DNA from: Omphiscola glabra
Lineage: Eukaryota; Mollusca; Gastropoda; Lymnaeidae
NCBI GenBank assembly: GCA_964017045.1
Contig: OZ024808.1
Location: forward strand, 8,255,284-8,319,283
Reading direction: 5' to 3'
Length of the DNA: 64,000 nt
The position numbers and the translations under genes are program-made. Positions 30,838 through 43,822 of this stretch are shown in pieces; position 1 is the stretch's first letter, and the number at the start of each line of letters is the position of its first letter. Below the pieces are notes generated by a model, which was given only the letters and a program-made list of their open reading frames with translations, made no database searches and was not told the DNA's origin.

Positions 30838-31270
30838 CACATTCCTAAGTGGCCGCTGGATCTGAATGATGATGATGAAAGTGGATATCGGGCCAAAGTG
30901 CGTATGCCCAAGTGGCCGCTGGATCTGAATGATGATGATGAAAGTGGATATCGGGCCAAAGTGCGTATGCCCAAGTGGCCACTGGATCTGAATGATGATG
31001 ATGAAAGTGGATATCGGGCCAAAGTGCGTATGCCCAAGTGGCCACTGGGTCTGAATGATGATGATGAAAGTGGATATCGGGCCAAAGTGCGTATGCCCAA
31101 GTGGCCACTGGGTCTGAATGATGATGATGAAAGTGGATATCGTGCCAAAGTGCGTATGCCCAAGTGGCCGCTGGATCTGAATGATGATGATGAAAGTGGA
31201 TATCGGGCCAAAGTGCGTATGCCCAAGTGGCCACTGGATCTGAATGATGATGATGATAGTGGATATACAT
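30838..31270. repeat. 63-bp minisatellite, about 7 copies
   Basis: Unit with gtgcgtatgcccaagtggcc and gaatgatgatgatgaaagtg. Period 63 keeps frames open on both strands (for example a 21-residue peptide with DLNDDDESGYR on the plus strand). No signal supports translation. Confidence 0.95.
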
Positions 31271-31289
31271 GTCTGCCGACATGGGGAAA

Positions 31290-31620
31290 CCTAGATATGG
31301 ATAACTTGAATTATCTGGGTGTATAATTTCAGTTCTAGAGATGGATAACTTGAACTCTTTGGGTGGAAAACTTCAGTTCTAGAGATGGATAACTTTGACC
31401 CATTGAGTGGAAAACGTCAGTTCCAGAGATGGATAACTTTAACCCCTTTGTGTTGGAAAACTTCAATTCTAGAAATTAATAACGTGAACTCTTTGGGTGG
31501 AAAACTTCATCTCCAGAGATGGATACCTTTAACCCTATGAATGGAAAACCTCAGCTCCAGAGATGGATAACTCAAACCCTGTGGAAGGAAAACTTCAGGT
31601 CTAATAATGGATAAATTGTA
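31290..31620. repeat. ~58-bp degenerate minisatellite
   Basis: About six copies of 'tctagagatggataacttga' plus 'tgggtggaaaacttcagt'. Confidence 0.85.
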
Positions 31621-31639
31621 TTCTAGATAATGATAGCTC

Positions 31640-32440
31640 TTATATCCTATTTACTTTTACTGTCTCCTCTGCCCGCTCCCTCCCCCAACTGACCTCATCT
31701 AAGAACTATCCTCCGATCACTCACCTTTCCGTCCCTTGCCGACCCCTTCACTTCCAATGAACTCTCAGTACTAACACTTGCTCGTCCGCTTCACTCGTTC
31801 TACCTTAAGCCTCCCTCCCTATCATCTCTTCACACCAACTCCCGCTAACTACGTCAATGCGCGACGAGAAGTAATCCCTCTCCACATTATAATAACCCAT
31901 CACACTGGCATCACCACTTCACCCATCACCCTAGAATCTCCACCCCAATTCTAAAGCCCTGCCCCCAAACGCCAATTTCCCACACCTATGTACCCTTTTA
32001 TCACTCTACTATCCCGCATACTCACCCTCCAATCCCACCCTTTTACTCATCTTTACTCTCCTTCCCCCCCTCCCTTACATTCATGTGCAACCTACCCCCA
32101 ATGCTCTTTACATCATCTCCCTCACCACCCTCTACTTACCTCAATATCCCCATTATCTACTTACCCCCTCCCCACCTATGGCTTTAACAAGCGTTCCAGT
32201 AGGACGTTGAGGTCATACCGGTTCCATTAAATCAATTGTGGACATTATACGAAGTACGCACTTAGTCTTTGAAAACATTCTTAACTTAACGCCGTAAAAT
32301 GGAATTTGGTATAAATTGTGTAAAAAAGTTAATGTGAAAGTAAAGAGGGATTTTAATTAACGTTAACTCAGACATGGAATGTAAATTAAGGCGTTGCCCC
32401 GCACTAATGTATGCGGTGGAAAACTAATTATAACCGGAGC
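31640..32440. other. Pyrimidine-rich non-coding stretch
   Basis: C/T-rich from 31660 to 32170, then AT-rich. No supported gene. Confidence 0.4.
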
Positions 32441-32447
32441 AGATCTC

Positions 32448-32940
32448 CCATCTCCACGCAGCAGACCTGCCCTCTCCACACAGCAGGTCTGCCCTCTCCA
32501 CACAGCAGATCTGCCCTCTCCACACAGCAGATCTGCCCTCTCCACACAGCAGATCTGCCCTCTCCACACAGCAGATCTGCCCTCTCCACACAGCAGATCT
32601 GCCCTCTCCACGCATCAGATCTGTCCTCTCCACGCATCAGATATGCCCTCTCCACACAGCAGATCTGCCCTCTCCACGCATCAGATCTGCCCTCTCCACA
32701 CAGCCGATCTGCCCTCTCTTTGCAGCATCCTCTCCAGTGATCTGATCTCCCTTCTCCACGCAGCAGACCCGCCCTCTCCACACAGCAGATCTGCCCTCTC
32801 CACGCATCAATCTATCCGCTATTTGCAGCATCCTCTCCAGGGATCTGATCTCCCTTCTCCACGCAGCAGACCCGCCCTCTCCACGCAGCAGACCCGCCCT
32901 CTCCACGCATCAATCTATCCGCTCTTTGCAGCATCCTCTC
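32448..32940. repeat. 21-bp minisatellite (ctctccacacagcagatctg)
   Basis: About 22 copies, with a longer block (tttgcagcatcctctccagg) repeated three times within it. Period 21 opens ORFs on both strands. Confidence 0.95.
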
Positions 32941-33104
32941 CTTTCACAAATTTCAACATTCACTTTTTCCAACGTTCATAATTTTCAACGTTCACAGCTT
33001 ACTATTCACAGCTTACTATTCACACGGTTCCATTCACTAATTTCTTTTCGTCCGTTTTTACCATGCTCCGCGTGCCTGTAAAAAAAAGTTGAACTAAAAC
33101 ATTG

Positions 33105-33275
33105 GGGCATCTTACTTTACTTGGTGCATCTTACTTTACTCGGTGCATCTTACTTTAATCGGGGCATCCTACTTTAATCGGGGCATCCTACTTTAATCGG
33201 GGCATCTTACTTTAATCGGGGCATCCTACTTTAATCGGGGTATCCTACTTTAATCGGGGCATCTTACTTTACGAG
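33105..33275. repeat. ~19-bp minisatellite (gcatcctactttaatcggg)
   Basis: About eight copies. Confidence 0.92.
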
Positions 33276-33357
33276 GGGGAACTAAACATTGCTAACATTT
33301 GTTTACAAAGGTGTAATTAAACGTGTACTGCTGTGTTCTCACCGTCAGCTGTAAATC

Positions 33358-33440
33358 AGGGATTGCCAAACCCGCGGGCTGCATGCGGCCCCAATGATAA
33401 ATTTTGCGAACCAGAATGAAAGATTAATACAAATCTTCAT
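33358..33440. mobile_element. One-ended hAT MITE remnant
   Basis: Starts cagggattgccaaacccgcg then ggctgcatgcggcc, a typical hAT MITE terminus. The other end is lost against the following array. Confidence 0.4.
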
Positions 33441-33469
33441 TCCATTGTCGCTTTTAAAAAAATTATTGT

Positions 33470-33760
33470 TGGTGGGGTGTCACCGACTGCCGTTGGGCGT
33501 GACACCGACTGACGCTGGGTGGGTCACCGACTGACGTTGGGCGTGTCACCGACTGACGTTGGGCGTGTCACCGACTGACGTTGGCATGTCACCGACTGAC
33601 GTTGGGCGTGTCACCGACTGACGTTGGGCGTGTCACCGACTGACGTTGGCATGTCACCGACTGACGCTGGGCGCGTAACTGACTGATGCTTGGCGTGTCA
33701 CCGACTGACGTTGAGCGTGTGATCGGCTGACGCTGGGCGTGTCACCGACTGACTGACGCA
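33470..33760. repeat. ~22-bp minisatellite (gtgtcaccgactgacgttgg)
   Basis: About 12 copies with single-base variants. Confidence 0.92.
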
Positions 33761-33824
33761 GTATCAGATGTTTAGCTGAAAAATAGCAGAACGATCTTGT
33801 CTTTTCCAAGTTATCTCCACTAGA

Positions 33825-33965
33825 CTCCCCACTCCCCTAGACTCCCCACTCCCCTAGACTCCCCACTCCCCTAGACTCCCCACTCCCCTAGACTCCCCAC
33901 TCCCCTAGACTCCCCACTCCCCAAGACTCCCCACTCCCCTAGACTCCCCACTCCCCTAGACCCCA
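33825..33965. repeat. 17-bp minisatellite (tagactccccactcccc)
   Basis: About eight nearly perfect copies. Confidence 0.95.
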
Positions 33966-34489
33966 CACTCCCGGCCCGCGCACAAGGTTGACGCGACGCA
34001 ATAGTTTTGCGCCATAAACACGAACTGAAATCGGGAGTCTGGGAAAGAAAACGACTCCAAGGCTTCTTGGTGCAACGATAGCGCAGTACAGTGATTCTCA
34101 AACATTTTTTGCCCCACATGATCACTGTTCCTTGGCCTTGGTAACTCTCAATGAATTCCGTTTTTTTTCCCCTAATACCTCTGTGCTGGGTATAGTGCCG
34201 TTAAAGTAAACAGTTCTCCTGGCGATGGCCGTGACTTCCCGGTGGCAAATTTCCAGAAACGGAGGCTGAACAGTTTGAACATTATTAAGCTTGATATCCT
34301 GGTTTTTAAAGCAGGTCACCTCGACCCGAGAGTCACTCTGAACCCGGGTTGAATATAGAACGAGCAAGAGTTCCCACCCTCCCAACTCCACCCAACCCAC
34401 CTGCCCGGACCTGGAAGTAGATGGGTAAACAGATGAGCTGTTAAGAATCGGGGGTGGATGTGGCGGAACTTAATTAGCTGATGCTAGAG

Positions 34490-34830
34490 CCATGGCTCGA
34501 CTTGGACATGATAGATGATAAGCGCGATCATGGCTTGGCTTGGGATTGATAAATGAAAGCGCCATCATGCCTCGACTTGGAATTGATAAATGATAGGCGC
34601 GAATATGGCAAGACTTGGGATTGATAAATGATAGGCGCGAATATGGCTAGACTTGGGTTGGTAAATGATAGGCGCCATCATGGCTAGAATTGAGATTGAT
34701 AAATGATAGGCACGGTCATGGCTAGAATTCGAATTGATAAATGATAGGCGCGGCCAGGGCTGGAATTGGGATTGATAAATGATAGGTGCGGCCAGGGCTA
34801 GAGTTCGAATTGATATATGATAGGCGTGAT
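34490..34830. repeat. ~58-bp minisatellite (ttgataaatgataggcgc)
   Basis: About six diverged copies that include atggctagacttggga. Confidence 0.85.
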
Positions 34831-36384
34831 CTTATACCGTTCTAGCCTCGCCTGATCTGTCTGCTTAGCTCATTATCGTCGCGCCGACGTGAGCCCCGCT
34901 TGGCAAGTGCGCAAGGTCCAACTACTACATGAAATGCAAATAACAATAACTCCTAGAGACATTCCCTGCCCTGTCTGTCCTAGTTTCATTTAAGGCCTGA
35001 ATGCCCGTAGTTCCAACGCAAGAGCTCTGGTAGATGTGTTCTGTGGCTTGTATGTAAAGTGAGTTTTTTTTTAAAAGTGTTACTAGTGTGACGTACTGTT
35101 ATCAGTATGGAGAAATGAATCTATTGTTTAAGCATATGGCTCGTTCTAAAACAGTACACAACAAAAGACGATACCATATGTTAAATACAATAACAAAGAA
35201 TGCGATACCCAAACCAGGGCTAATTACAATTACACATTTTTATTAAGTTAATACTGAATAACAAAATCAAAAAGAAATAAAAATTAAAGCTATTGACTTA
35301 CAATATAACGATTGGCTTGTACCGGTACAATTTTGAAGATTACACAATGTTGTAAAAAGGTACAATGATGAAAAGGAATCTACACACACGCACGGCAAAA
35401 GTTAGTAAACAAATCTCTGTCTCGTATAGCAAAAATTTCTCGTGATAAATGATAGCCAAGAATCTCTCTTCTCCTCACAATCTCTCTAGGCGTTTATATA
35501 GCCTGTTTCATAGATAATTCTCGAACGGACCTACACATTGTATTCTTTAATGGATAGTTCTACATAATTCTACAGAGTTCTAATAATACAGTTGTAATAA
35601 TACAGACCATAGATTTTAGTTAGTTGTAATCGAGGTCAATGGAGACTACTTGTAGTTACCCACACCCTAATAGCGCTGCCGAACTTGGGGTCAGCTTAAG
35701 TTCATTCACCAGAAGAGATGAATGAAAGCAAACGAGACGCCTGTAACACTAGGAAACAAATGAATTAGGAATGAATAAGAAATTCATACATGGTAATTTT
35801 ATTGTCGTGTACTTAACTCGTTCTTGCTACCCCCGAGTAATATCGTTTAGCAAATGCAGATATAGGAAAACTTTTCTCAGACAGACTATTAAATTAAACA
35901 TTGAGTAATTAGTGCGTGAATTACAGTTGAAACATAATGATAGCTATAATGGAACATGTCCGGCCTCGTCACACTGGCCATTGTCAGTTCCCGGACCAAC
36001 CGGTTGAGCCCCAGCCAGGGTGCATGACGAGAATCCCGACCATAGTTACCTTTTACCCTACAATCCCTTTTGCCAGGTAACACAGCAGGTGTTATTTCCG
36101 ATTCCCCCGGGGCCGGATCCACCTGTTGCGTGAGTGTCTTGCCAGAAGTCGATGCCAACATTCAAATATCAATTTTGACATCTGGTGCAACATTTAGATA
36201 GATTGTACGATTCACGATGCTGAGAGAGAGAGAGAGGGGCGTCTTTCGGCCTCGACGCACCTTATCATCTTTGGGACTCAAAGAAATTCTTAAGTGCAAG
36301 GGTAGTTTTTTTCTTTCTTTTAAAGTGAGGAGACATTTACAAACGCTTTTAAAAACATGAGACCCGCTTGTAATTTTATATTAC
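34831..36384. other. No gene confidently recognised
   Basis: A 90-codon minus-strand ORF at 35889-36161 (containing CRVKGNYGRDSRHAPWLGLN) has non-repetitive, GC-richer codons and might be a retroelement or gene fragment. I do not recognise it. The rest is AT-rich. A (GA)n patch is near 36222-36236. Confidence 0.35.
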
Positions 36385-36602
36385 ACTACTTTTCTATGTT
36401 CTGATATATGTCAAAATACTACTTTTCTATGTTCTAATAGATGTCAAAATATTACTTTTCTATGTTCTAATATATGACCAAATACTACTTTTCTATCGGC
36501 TAGTTTCATCCCATTAACTTTGGGTATTGTAAAAATAAATAATAATTATTATAAATGATCTATATATCTAGATAACATATTCGTTCAAATCTTCCTCCGA
36601 AT

Positions 36603-36748
36603 TAGTGGTCCCTAACCTTTTTGACTCGCTGAGCCCTGTTTAGAGTCAGTTCTGTCCGGGAGCTCATATATGTTTAATCAATTAATGGGTTTCAGGATCA
36701 GCGCTAAAGGGGTGGTGGGGGGGGGGCGGCACTGTTTGGGAACCACTG
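36603..36748. mobile_element. Degenerate hAT-like MITE
   Basis: tagtggtccctaaccttttt at the left and tgtttgggaaccactg at the right are imperfect inverted repeats. No clear target duplication. Confidence 0.45.
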
Positions 36749-36889
36749 CTCTAAATAGGTATCTATTCCAGGGCATGTATCCGCATTCCGCATTAACGTA
36801 AGGGGTCAAGGTTATCATCCATTTCAGGAAATCAATGTTGCATTATGGTCAGGGCAGGGCTGGTCCGACCCTAGTGGCACTTTCTTCTC

Positions 36890-37600
36890 TGCATAGGTAG
36901 CAAGTGATGCTATAAAAGGGACATTTTAGCCTATTTCTATGTATTACCAAGCTATAAAAGGGACATTTTAGCCTATTTCTATGTATTACCAAGCTATAAA
37001 AGGGACATTTTAGCCTATCGCTAGGCATTACCAAGCTATGAAAGGGACATTTTAGCCTATTCTAGGCATTACCAAGCTATGAAAGGGACATTTTAGCCTA
37101 TTCTAGGCATTACCAAGCTATGAAAGGGTCATTTTAGCCTATCGCTAGGCATTACCAAGCTTTAAAGGGGACATTTTAGCCTATTCTAGGCATTACCAAG
37201 CTATGAAAGGGACATTTTAGCCTATTGCTAGGCATTACCAAGCTATGAAATGGTCATTTTAGCCTATTCTATAGGCATTACCAAGCTATGAAATGGTCAT
37301 TTTAGCCTATTCTAGGCATTACCAAGCTATGAAAGGGATATTTTTAGCCTATTGCTAGGCATTACCAAGCTATGAAAGGGTCATTTTAGCCTATCGCTAG
37401 GCATTACCAAGTTATATATGAAAGGGACATTTTTAGCCTATTGCTAGGCATTACCAAGCTATGAAAGTGAAATTTTGAGCCTATTGCTAGGAATTACCAA
37501 GGTATAAAGGACATTTCAGCCTATTGCTAGGCATTACCAAGCTATAAAAGGGACATTTCTTTTAGCCAATAGCTCGTTTTACCAAGCTATAAAACTCTGC
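36890..37600. repeat. ~42-bp minisatellite, about 17 copies
   Basis: Unit gctatgaaagggacatttta + gcctattgctaggcattaccaa. An older 33-bp triplet of related style is at 36390-36490. Confidence 0.94.
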
Positions 37601-37744
37601 GATAACGGGATTTGTTACCCAAAAGAAATGGTCTCGTTGGGTCGTAGCGTAAACCCAACAATGATGTCATGTATTTACACGCTAATTTTGGTTTGTAAGG
37701 ATGCATGGTCGTAATAAGGCGTTTGAGGCTCCGGGTACTGTTAA

Positions 37745-39235
37745 CATAGGGACACACGGCTGTCTATGCTTTGTCCATGGATTGTGATTGTAGTGCGAGG
37801 CTCTTGGTACAGTCAACATATGGACACACGGCTAGTCTATGCATTGTCCATGGATTGTGATTGTAGTGCGAGGCTCTTGGTACAGTCAAGATATGGACAC
37901 ACGGCTGTCTATGCATTGTCCATGGAGTGTGATTGTAGTGCGAAGCTCTTGGTACAGTCAAGATATGGACACACGGCTGTCTATGCATTGTCTATGGATT
38001 GTGATTGTAGTGCGAGGCTCTTGGTACAGTCAACATATGGACACGCGGCTGTCTATGCATTGTACGGAGATTGTGATTGTAGTGCGAGGCTCTTGGTACA
38101 GTGAACATATGGACACACGGCTGTCTATGCATTGTCCATGGATTGTGATTGTAGTGCGAGGCTCTTGGTACAGTCAAGATATGGACACACGGCTGTCTAT
38201 GCATTGTCCATGGAGTGTGATTGTAGTGCGAAGCTCTTGGTACAGTGAACATATGGACACACGGCTGTCTATGCATTGTCCATGGATTGTGATTGTAGTG
38301 CGAGGCTCTTGGTACAGTCAACATATGGACGCACGGCTGTCTATGCATTGTACGGAGATTGTGATTGTAGTGCGGGGCTCTTGGTACAGGGAACATATGG
38401 ACACACGGCTGTCTATGCATTGTACGGATATTGTGATTGTAGTGCGAGGTTCTTGGTACAGTCAACGAAGAGACACGCGGCTGTCTATGCATTGTACGGA
38501 GATTGTGATTGTAGTGCGAGGCTCTTGGTACAGTCAACGAAGAGACACACGGCTGTCTATGCATTGTACGGAGATTGTGATTGTAGTGCGAGGCTCTTGG
38601 TACAGTCAACATATGAACACACGGCTGTCTATGCATTGTCCATGGAATGCGATTGTAGTGCGAGGCTCTTGGTACAGTCAACATATGGACACACCGCTGT
38701 CTGTGCATTTTCCATGGATTGTGATTGTAGTGCGAGGCTCTTGGTACAGTCAACGAAGAGACACGCGGCTGTCTATGCATTGTACGGAGATTGTGATTGT
38801 AGTGCGAGGCTCTTGGTTCAGTAAACATATGGACACATGGCTGTCTATGCATTGTCCATGGATTGTGGTTGTAGTGCGAGGCTCTTGGTACAGTCAACAT
38901 AGAGACACACGGCTGTCTATGCATTGTACGGAGATTGTGATTGTAGTGCGAGGCTCTGGTTACAGTCAACGTAAGGACACACGGCTGTCTATGTATTGTA
39001 CGAAGATTGTGATTGTAGTGCGAGGATCTGGGTACTGTCTACATAGAGATACACGGCTGTCTATGCATTGTACGGATATTGTGATTGTAGTGCGAGGCTC
39101 TGGGTACAGTCAATATAGAGACACACGGCTGTCTATTCATTGTACGTAGATAGTGATTGTAGTGGGAGGCATTGGTTACAATCAAAATAGGGACACTTAA
39201 CTGTTAATGCTTTGTATGTAGATTGTGATTGTAGT
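37745..39235. repeat. 72-bp minisatellite, about 20 copies
   Basis: Unit includes cacggctgtctatgcattgt, gattgtgattgtagtgcgag and gctcttggtacagtcaac. Period 72 leaves a 436-codon plus ORF and a 325-codon minus ORF open simultaneously; neither is a gene. Confidence 0.96.
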
Positions 39236-39283
39236 AGGCCCGGGGGGTGGGCCCCGTGAGCTAAAGGGATTGAACATGTAGTT

Positions 39284-39471
39284 CAGTGGCTCTCAACCTC
39301 CCTAATGCCGCAACCCTTTAATACAGTTCCTCATGTTGTGGCGACCTCCAAAAATAAAATTATTTTCGTTGCCATTTCATAAATATGTCTTTTCCAAAGG
39401 TCTTCGGTGACCCCTGTGTAAGGGTCTTTCGACCCCTAAACGGGTCGCGATCCACAGCTTGAGAACCACTG
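39284..39471 (+). mobile_element. SPIN-like hAT MITE, copy 4
   Basis: 188 bp, CAGTGGCTCTCAACCTCCC ... cttgagaaccactg. Flanks atgtagtt / atgtggta match at 6 of 8. Confidence 0.85.
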
Positions 39472-39479
39472 ATGTGGTA

Positions 39480-40540
39480 CGGTACGATGAAAATGATAAA
39501 GAATACGAAAAATAACGTGAAACCAAATACCCTTTCAATGTTTGCAATTTTGTTTGTGTAAAAAATGCAGAATTGACCAATGCCTTATATAGCCGTTCGC
39601 CCCTGATCGTCCTATAACTCAGCACCACAACTCACTCGACGCACCCTGTCAGCAGTACACATATATTTCAATGCATTTTTATTGAATTCTTTTTGCGACG
39701 AAAGCCCCGTTTTTGTTTTGTCGCATCAACAACTGAAACCAAAAAGTCATTTACTAATCAAGAAGTTTAAACGAAATCGTCTTATAGTTTTAAAATAATC
39801 TGATAATAATTGGAATACTTATCATTAAACAAACTTACAGTTTGGTTACAACTAGATTTGTAAAAAAAAAAAAAAAAAAAAAAGATTTTCTCCGTTGCTA
39901 TTAGGTTTTTGTCGCAATACTTCATTCGGGTATGAGCCAAAATGAAAACTTGTATTTTGAATGTATCACTCTTTTCCGGGGGAGGGGGGTGGGGGCAGCC
40001 CATGAGACCTTCGGCTGCCTTGATTTCGACCCCCCCCCCCATACCCGTTCCTTCCATTCCAGGGCGACTTAGTGTGTATGCCAGGGGCAGCGCTATTTCA
40101 AAACTCGTTATTTGCAGGTGAATCTGTGCCAAAAAAAAGCACTTTGTAAAAGTTATGTGATAGTGTTATTCCGAGGAGTTCCAAAACTCAAAGTCCGCCC
40201 CGGGTGGCAAAAATGTCTCGCTACGCCGCTGCATGGAATGCATCCAAAATCCCGTGATATCAAGGTAACACGAGATGTGTGCACGAGATCTCCCTTGAAC
40301 AAGGTGAACACCGGGAGCCGTCAGGGCGTCTCGAAGATTTTAGTCCATCAATCGCCTTGAATAGTGGTGGGGGGGGGGGGCATGTTATATTTTTAGCGAA
40401 TGCAGATTGCAGTAGCAGGGTGGGGTGGTAGGGGGGCAGTCGTAAGGGGCAGTGGTTTGGGGTAGGGTGGTGTTTGTTATATGTCTGTCATATCAGAAGT
40501 TTATAACTCTGTCTGATTTCTGTCTGATTTCAGACACCTG
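39480..40540. other. Non-coding, with MITE-like debris
   Basis: Poly-A at 39861-39882, C and G runs, and at 40195-40234 a segment ending atgtctcgctacgccgctg. That resembles the end of the CAGTGGCGTAG MITE family. Confidence 0.4.
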
Positions 40541-40544
40541 AGAA

Positions 40545-40900
40545 ATGTGTGGATTTTGACCAACTTGCCGATGTAAAAGACATCTGAGAAGTGTGGGCAT
40601 TTGGCCAATTTATCGACGTAATAGACATCCGAGAAGTGTGGGCATTTGGCTAACTTGCCAATTTAAAAGACATCTGAGAAATGTGGACATTTGGCCCATA
40701 CGCAAATGTAATAGACACCCTAGAAGTGTGGGCATTTGGCCAACATACAGATGTAATAGACATCTGAGAAGTGTGGGCATTTGGCCAAAACTTAAATGTA
40801 ATAGACATCTGAGAAGTGTGGGCATTTGGCAATATCCTGATATAATAGACATCCGAAAAGTGTGGGCATTTGGCCAACTTGCCGATGTAATAGACATTAA
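40545..40900. repeat. ~45-bp minisatellite (agacatctgagaagtgtggg)
   Basis: About eight copies with catttggccaacttgccgat. Confidence 0.93.
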
Positions 40901-41034
40901 CGATTTATTTCCATAAACGTATAATAATGTGTTGTTGTTATTTACCGCATTGAATGGTGTGGACAAAATGAAGGGGGTGGGAAGTGGCGTAGCTGGGAGT
41001 AGTATCACCCGGGGCGAGCATCTATTTTTTGCCT

Positions 41035-41970
41035 TAACAACGCCCTATTGACTGATGTTTCAATTTTTGAATAAATTAACAAAACCCTCCTGACTGATGT
41101 TTCAGAATATAAATAAATTATCAATAAATTAACAAAGCCCTCTTGACTGATGTTTCAGTATATCAATAAATTAACAAAGACCTATTGACTCATGTTTCAG
41201 TATATCAATAAATTACCAAAGACCTATTGACTCATGTTTCAGCATATCAATAAATTAACAAAGCCCTCTTGACTGATGTTTCAGTATATCAATAAATTAA
41301 CAAAGACCTATTGACTCATGTTTCAGTATATCAATAAATTACCAAAGACCTATTGACTCATGTTTCAGCATATCAATAAATTAACAAAGCCCTCTTGACT
41401 GATGTTTCAGTATATCAATAAATCATCAATAAATTATCAATAAATTAACAAAGACCTATTGACTCATGTTTCAGTATATCAATAAATTACCAAAGACCTA
41501 TTGACTCATGTTTCAGCATATCAATAAATTAACAAAGCCCTCTTGACTGATGTTTCAGTATATCAATAAATTAACAAATACTTATTGACTCATGTTTCAG
41601 TATATCAATAAATTAACAAAGCCCTCTTGACTCATGTTTCAGCATATCAATAAATTAACAAAGCCCTCTTGACTGATGTTTCAGTATATCAATAAATTAA
41701 CAAAGACCTATTGACTCATGTTTCAGTATATCAATAAATTACCAAAGACCTATTGACTCATGTTTCAGCATATCAATAAATTAACAAAGCCCTCTTGACT
41801 CATGTTTCAGTATATCAATAAATTAACAAAGCCCTCTTGACTCATGTTTCAGTATATCAATTAATTAACAAAGACCTATTGACTGGTGGTTCAGTATATC
41901 AATAAATTAACAAAGACCTATTGACTATTGTTTCAGTATATCAATAAATTAATAAAGCGCTCTTGAATGA
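41035..41970. repeat. ~42-bp minisatellite, about 22 copies
   Basis: Unit ttgactgatgtttcagtata + tcaataaattaacaaagccc. Two alternating variants (ctcttgactgatg, acctattgactcatg) form a higher-order block of about 120 bp, for example at 41160-41410. Confidence 0.94.
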
Positions 41971-43470
41971 TGTCCAGGTCTACAATAAAATTTTTTTAAA
42001 AATTAGCACAAGAGGAAAAAAAACGATGTCTGTTGACAAAAATGAGCTGAGAAAAAAAAACTGTTCTCACTAAACGACCTCATTTATGTTTTATTTATAG
42101 TGAGCCAGGTCTGTAACACGTCCCCCTTACACTTTAAGTTGTTATCTCATCCCCCACCCCTGCCCCCCACCCTGCCCCCCCTCCCCCCCCTCCCCCCCCC
42201 ACCTTCCCTGAGATGTTACATGTGAAACATGATGAAAAATTACACGGTTCAAGCCATCGTCTGCTGGTTGTGTTGTGAAGGTTGATGTCAGACGTCTCCT
42301 GCTTTCTAAGTGTTTAATCTATGGTATCAAACCTGTGTCTGGAAGATTTGCTCGTTTAAATGCTGGATTTCGATTCCACACTGTCAAGAGTGTCGTGCTA
42401 TTAGGCTCTATACAAAATAATATAACGTTAAGGTGACCTGGTGCAGGGGCGCTCTCTTGAGTCCGTGAAATGAAGTTGTGGAGCAGTGACCAGAAACAGA
42501 CAATAGATTTCTAGTATTTTTTTTTTAAAGAAAAAGTAAGTTGTTTTATATTTTTAAAAAATACTTTTTTTTTTAATATTACTTATCGCAAATTCAGCAG
42601 GTACTCGTCCATGCGTGGTATTTTGGGGGAAAAGGAGGGTGGGGGCAGCGCACTAAGAGTCCGTTAATGTTGTAACCGGGTCAAAGTTCGACATCAAAGA
42701 AGTGTTTCATTATTGTATTTTGATACTTAGAATTGCCCTTCCAAGTTCAAGGATTCCAATTATTTATTTTATTGGGGGGGGGGGGGGGGGGGGGGGTTGG
42801 GGAGAGGGCGGGGGAGTGTCGTAATTATTATTATTTTTTTTTCGTTTTCAATCCCCTGCATCTCACCCTCGGTGAATCTAATTATAGCTCACCTTAACGT
42901 CTGTTTCCAAAGATCACTGGACAAGAAGAACGCCTGCTTGTGTCATGTCTTATCTAATATAAGTGTGCAATGCCGGCTAAGAGAGAGAGAGAGAGAGGGG
43001 AAGAGAAAAAAAAAAGGGGGGGGGGGGAATACAGTCAGAAACCCCCTCTAAGTATGATACATTTTGATTGGCTGAGAATCCAGGAGAGTGGACCAATTAA
43101 ATTGCGATACAAAATATATATATAAATAGAGAAGTGGGTTTATTTTTTATTTTTATTTTTTTTGCTACCGCTCATCCACATCTGGGCGCACTAAATAAAA
43201 CACAAAACAGCGCCACTTCCTCTTGTGTGAACGTGTTCATAGAGTAGGCCTACAAGAGGAATGTTTGATTCAGGGCTGAAGTGGACAGGTCATGTGGGGG
43301 GAAGGGGGCAGAAGTCTGATAGGCGTGGTCTTTGATGTTAGCGTAAACAAAGGCGGATCTGAGGGGAAGGACCTCTGTGTAGCCGCCACACATCCTCACA
43401 CATTTTATAAAGTTGTTTTTTTCGTGTTTTGCCCCTTTTAGGCGCATATTATGTTTTATAATGTATATAT
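41971..43470. other. No gene; long homopolymers
   Basis: Contains C-rich tracts at 42150-42202, a 23-base G run at 42774-42796, (GA)n at 42979-42999 and another G run at 43016-43027. No supported coding region. Confidence 0.5.
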
Positions 43471-43473
43471 ATT

Positions 43474-43822
43474 ACCGTATTTTACGGCGTATACGACCAC
43501 TTTTTAACCCATGAAATTCTTTTCAAACGTCGGGGATCGTCTTATACGCCGGGGGTCGTCTTATAAGCTGGTATACGGCTAAAAACCATATATTTTAACA
43601 TGAAAAGTAGGGGGGGGGCCGTCTTATAAGCTGGTATACCGCCCAAACCCTATATTTTAACAGTAAAAGTAGGGGGGGGCATCTTATAAGCTGGTATACC
43701 GCCCAAACCTTATATTTTAACAGTAAAAGTAGGGGGGGTCGTCTTATAAGCTGGTATACCGCCCAAACCCTATATTTTAACAGTAAAAGTAGGGGGGCGT
43801 CTTACACGTCGGAAAATGCGAT
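43474..43822. mobile_element. MITE with internal 60-bp tandem repeats
   Basis: Left end accgtattttacggcgta and right end tacacgtcggaaaatgcga are imperfect inverted repeats. In between, cttataagctggtataccgc ... aacagtaaaagtagg is repeated four times. Flanked by tatatatt-type AT sequence. Confidence 0.65.

Noticed and set aside
30898..31326. 142-codon ORF with a 21-residue DLNDDDESGYR repeat
   Set aside because: 63-bp minisatellite; opposite-strand ORFs are equally long.
37839..39149. 436-codon plus ORF and overlapping 325-codon minus ORF
   Set aside because: Created by the 72-bp minisatellite; both strands are open at once, which is expected for a period divisible by 3.
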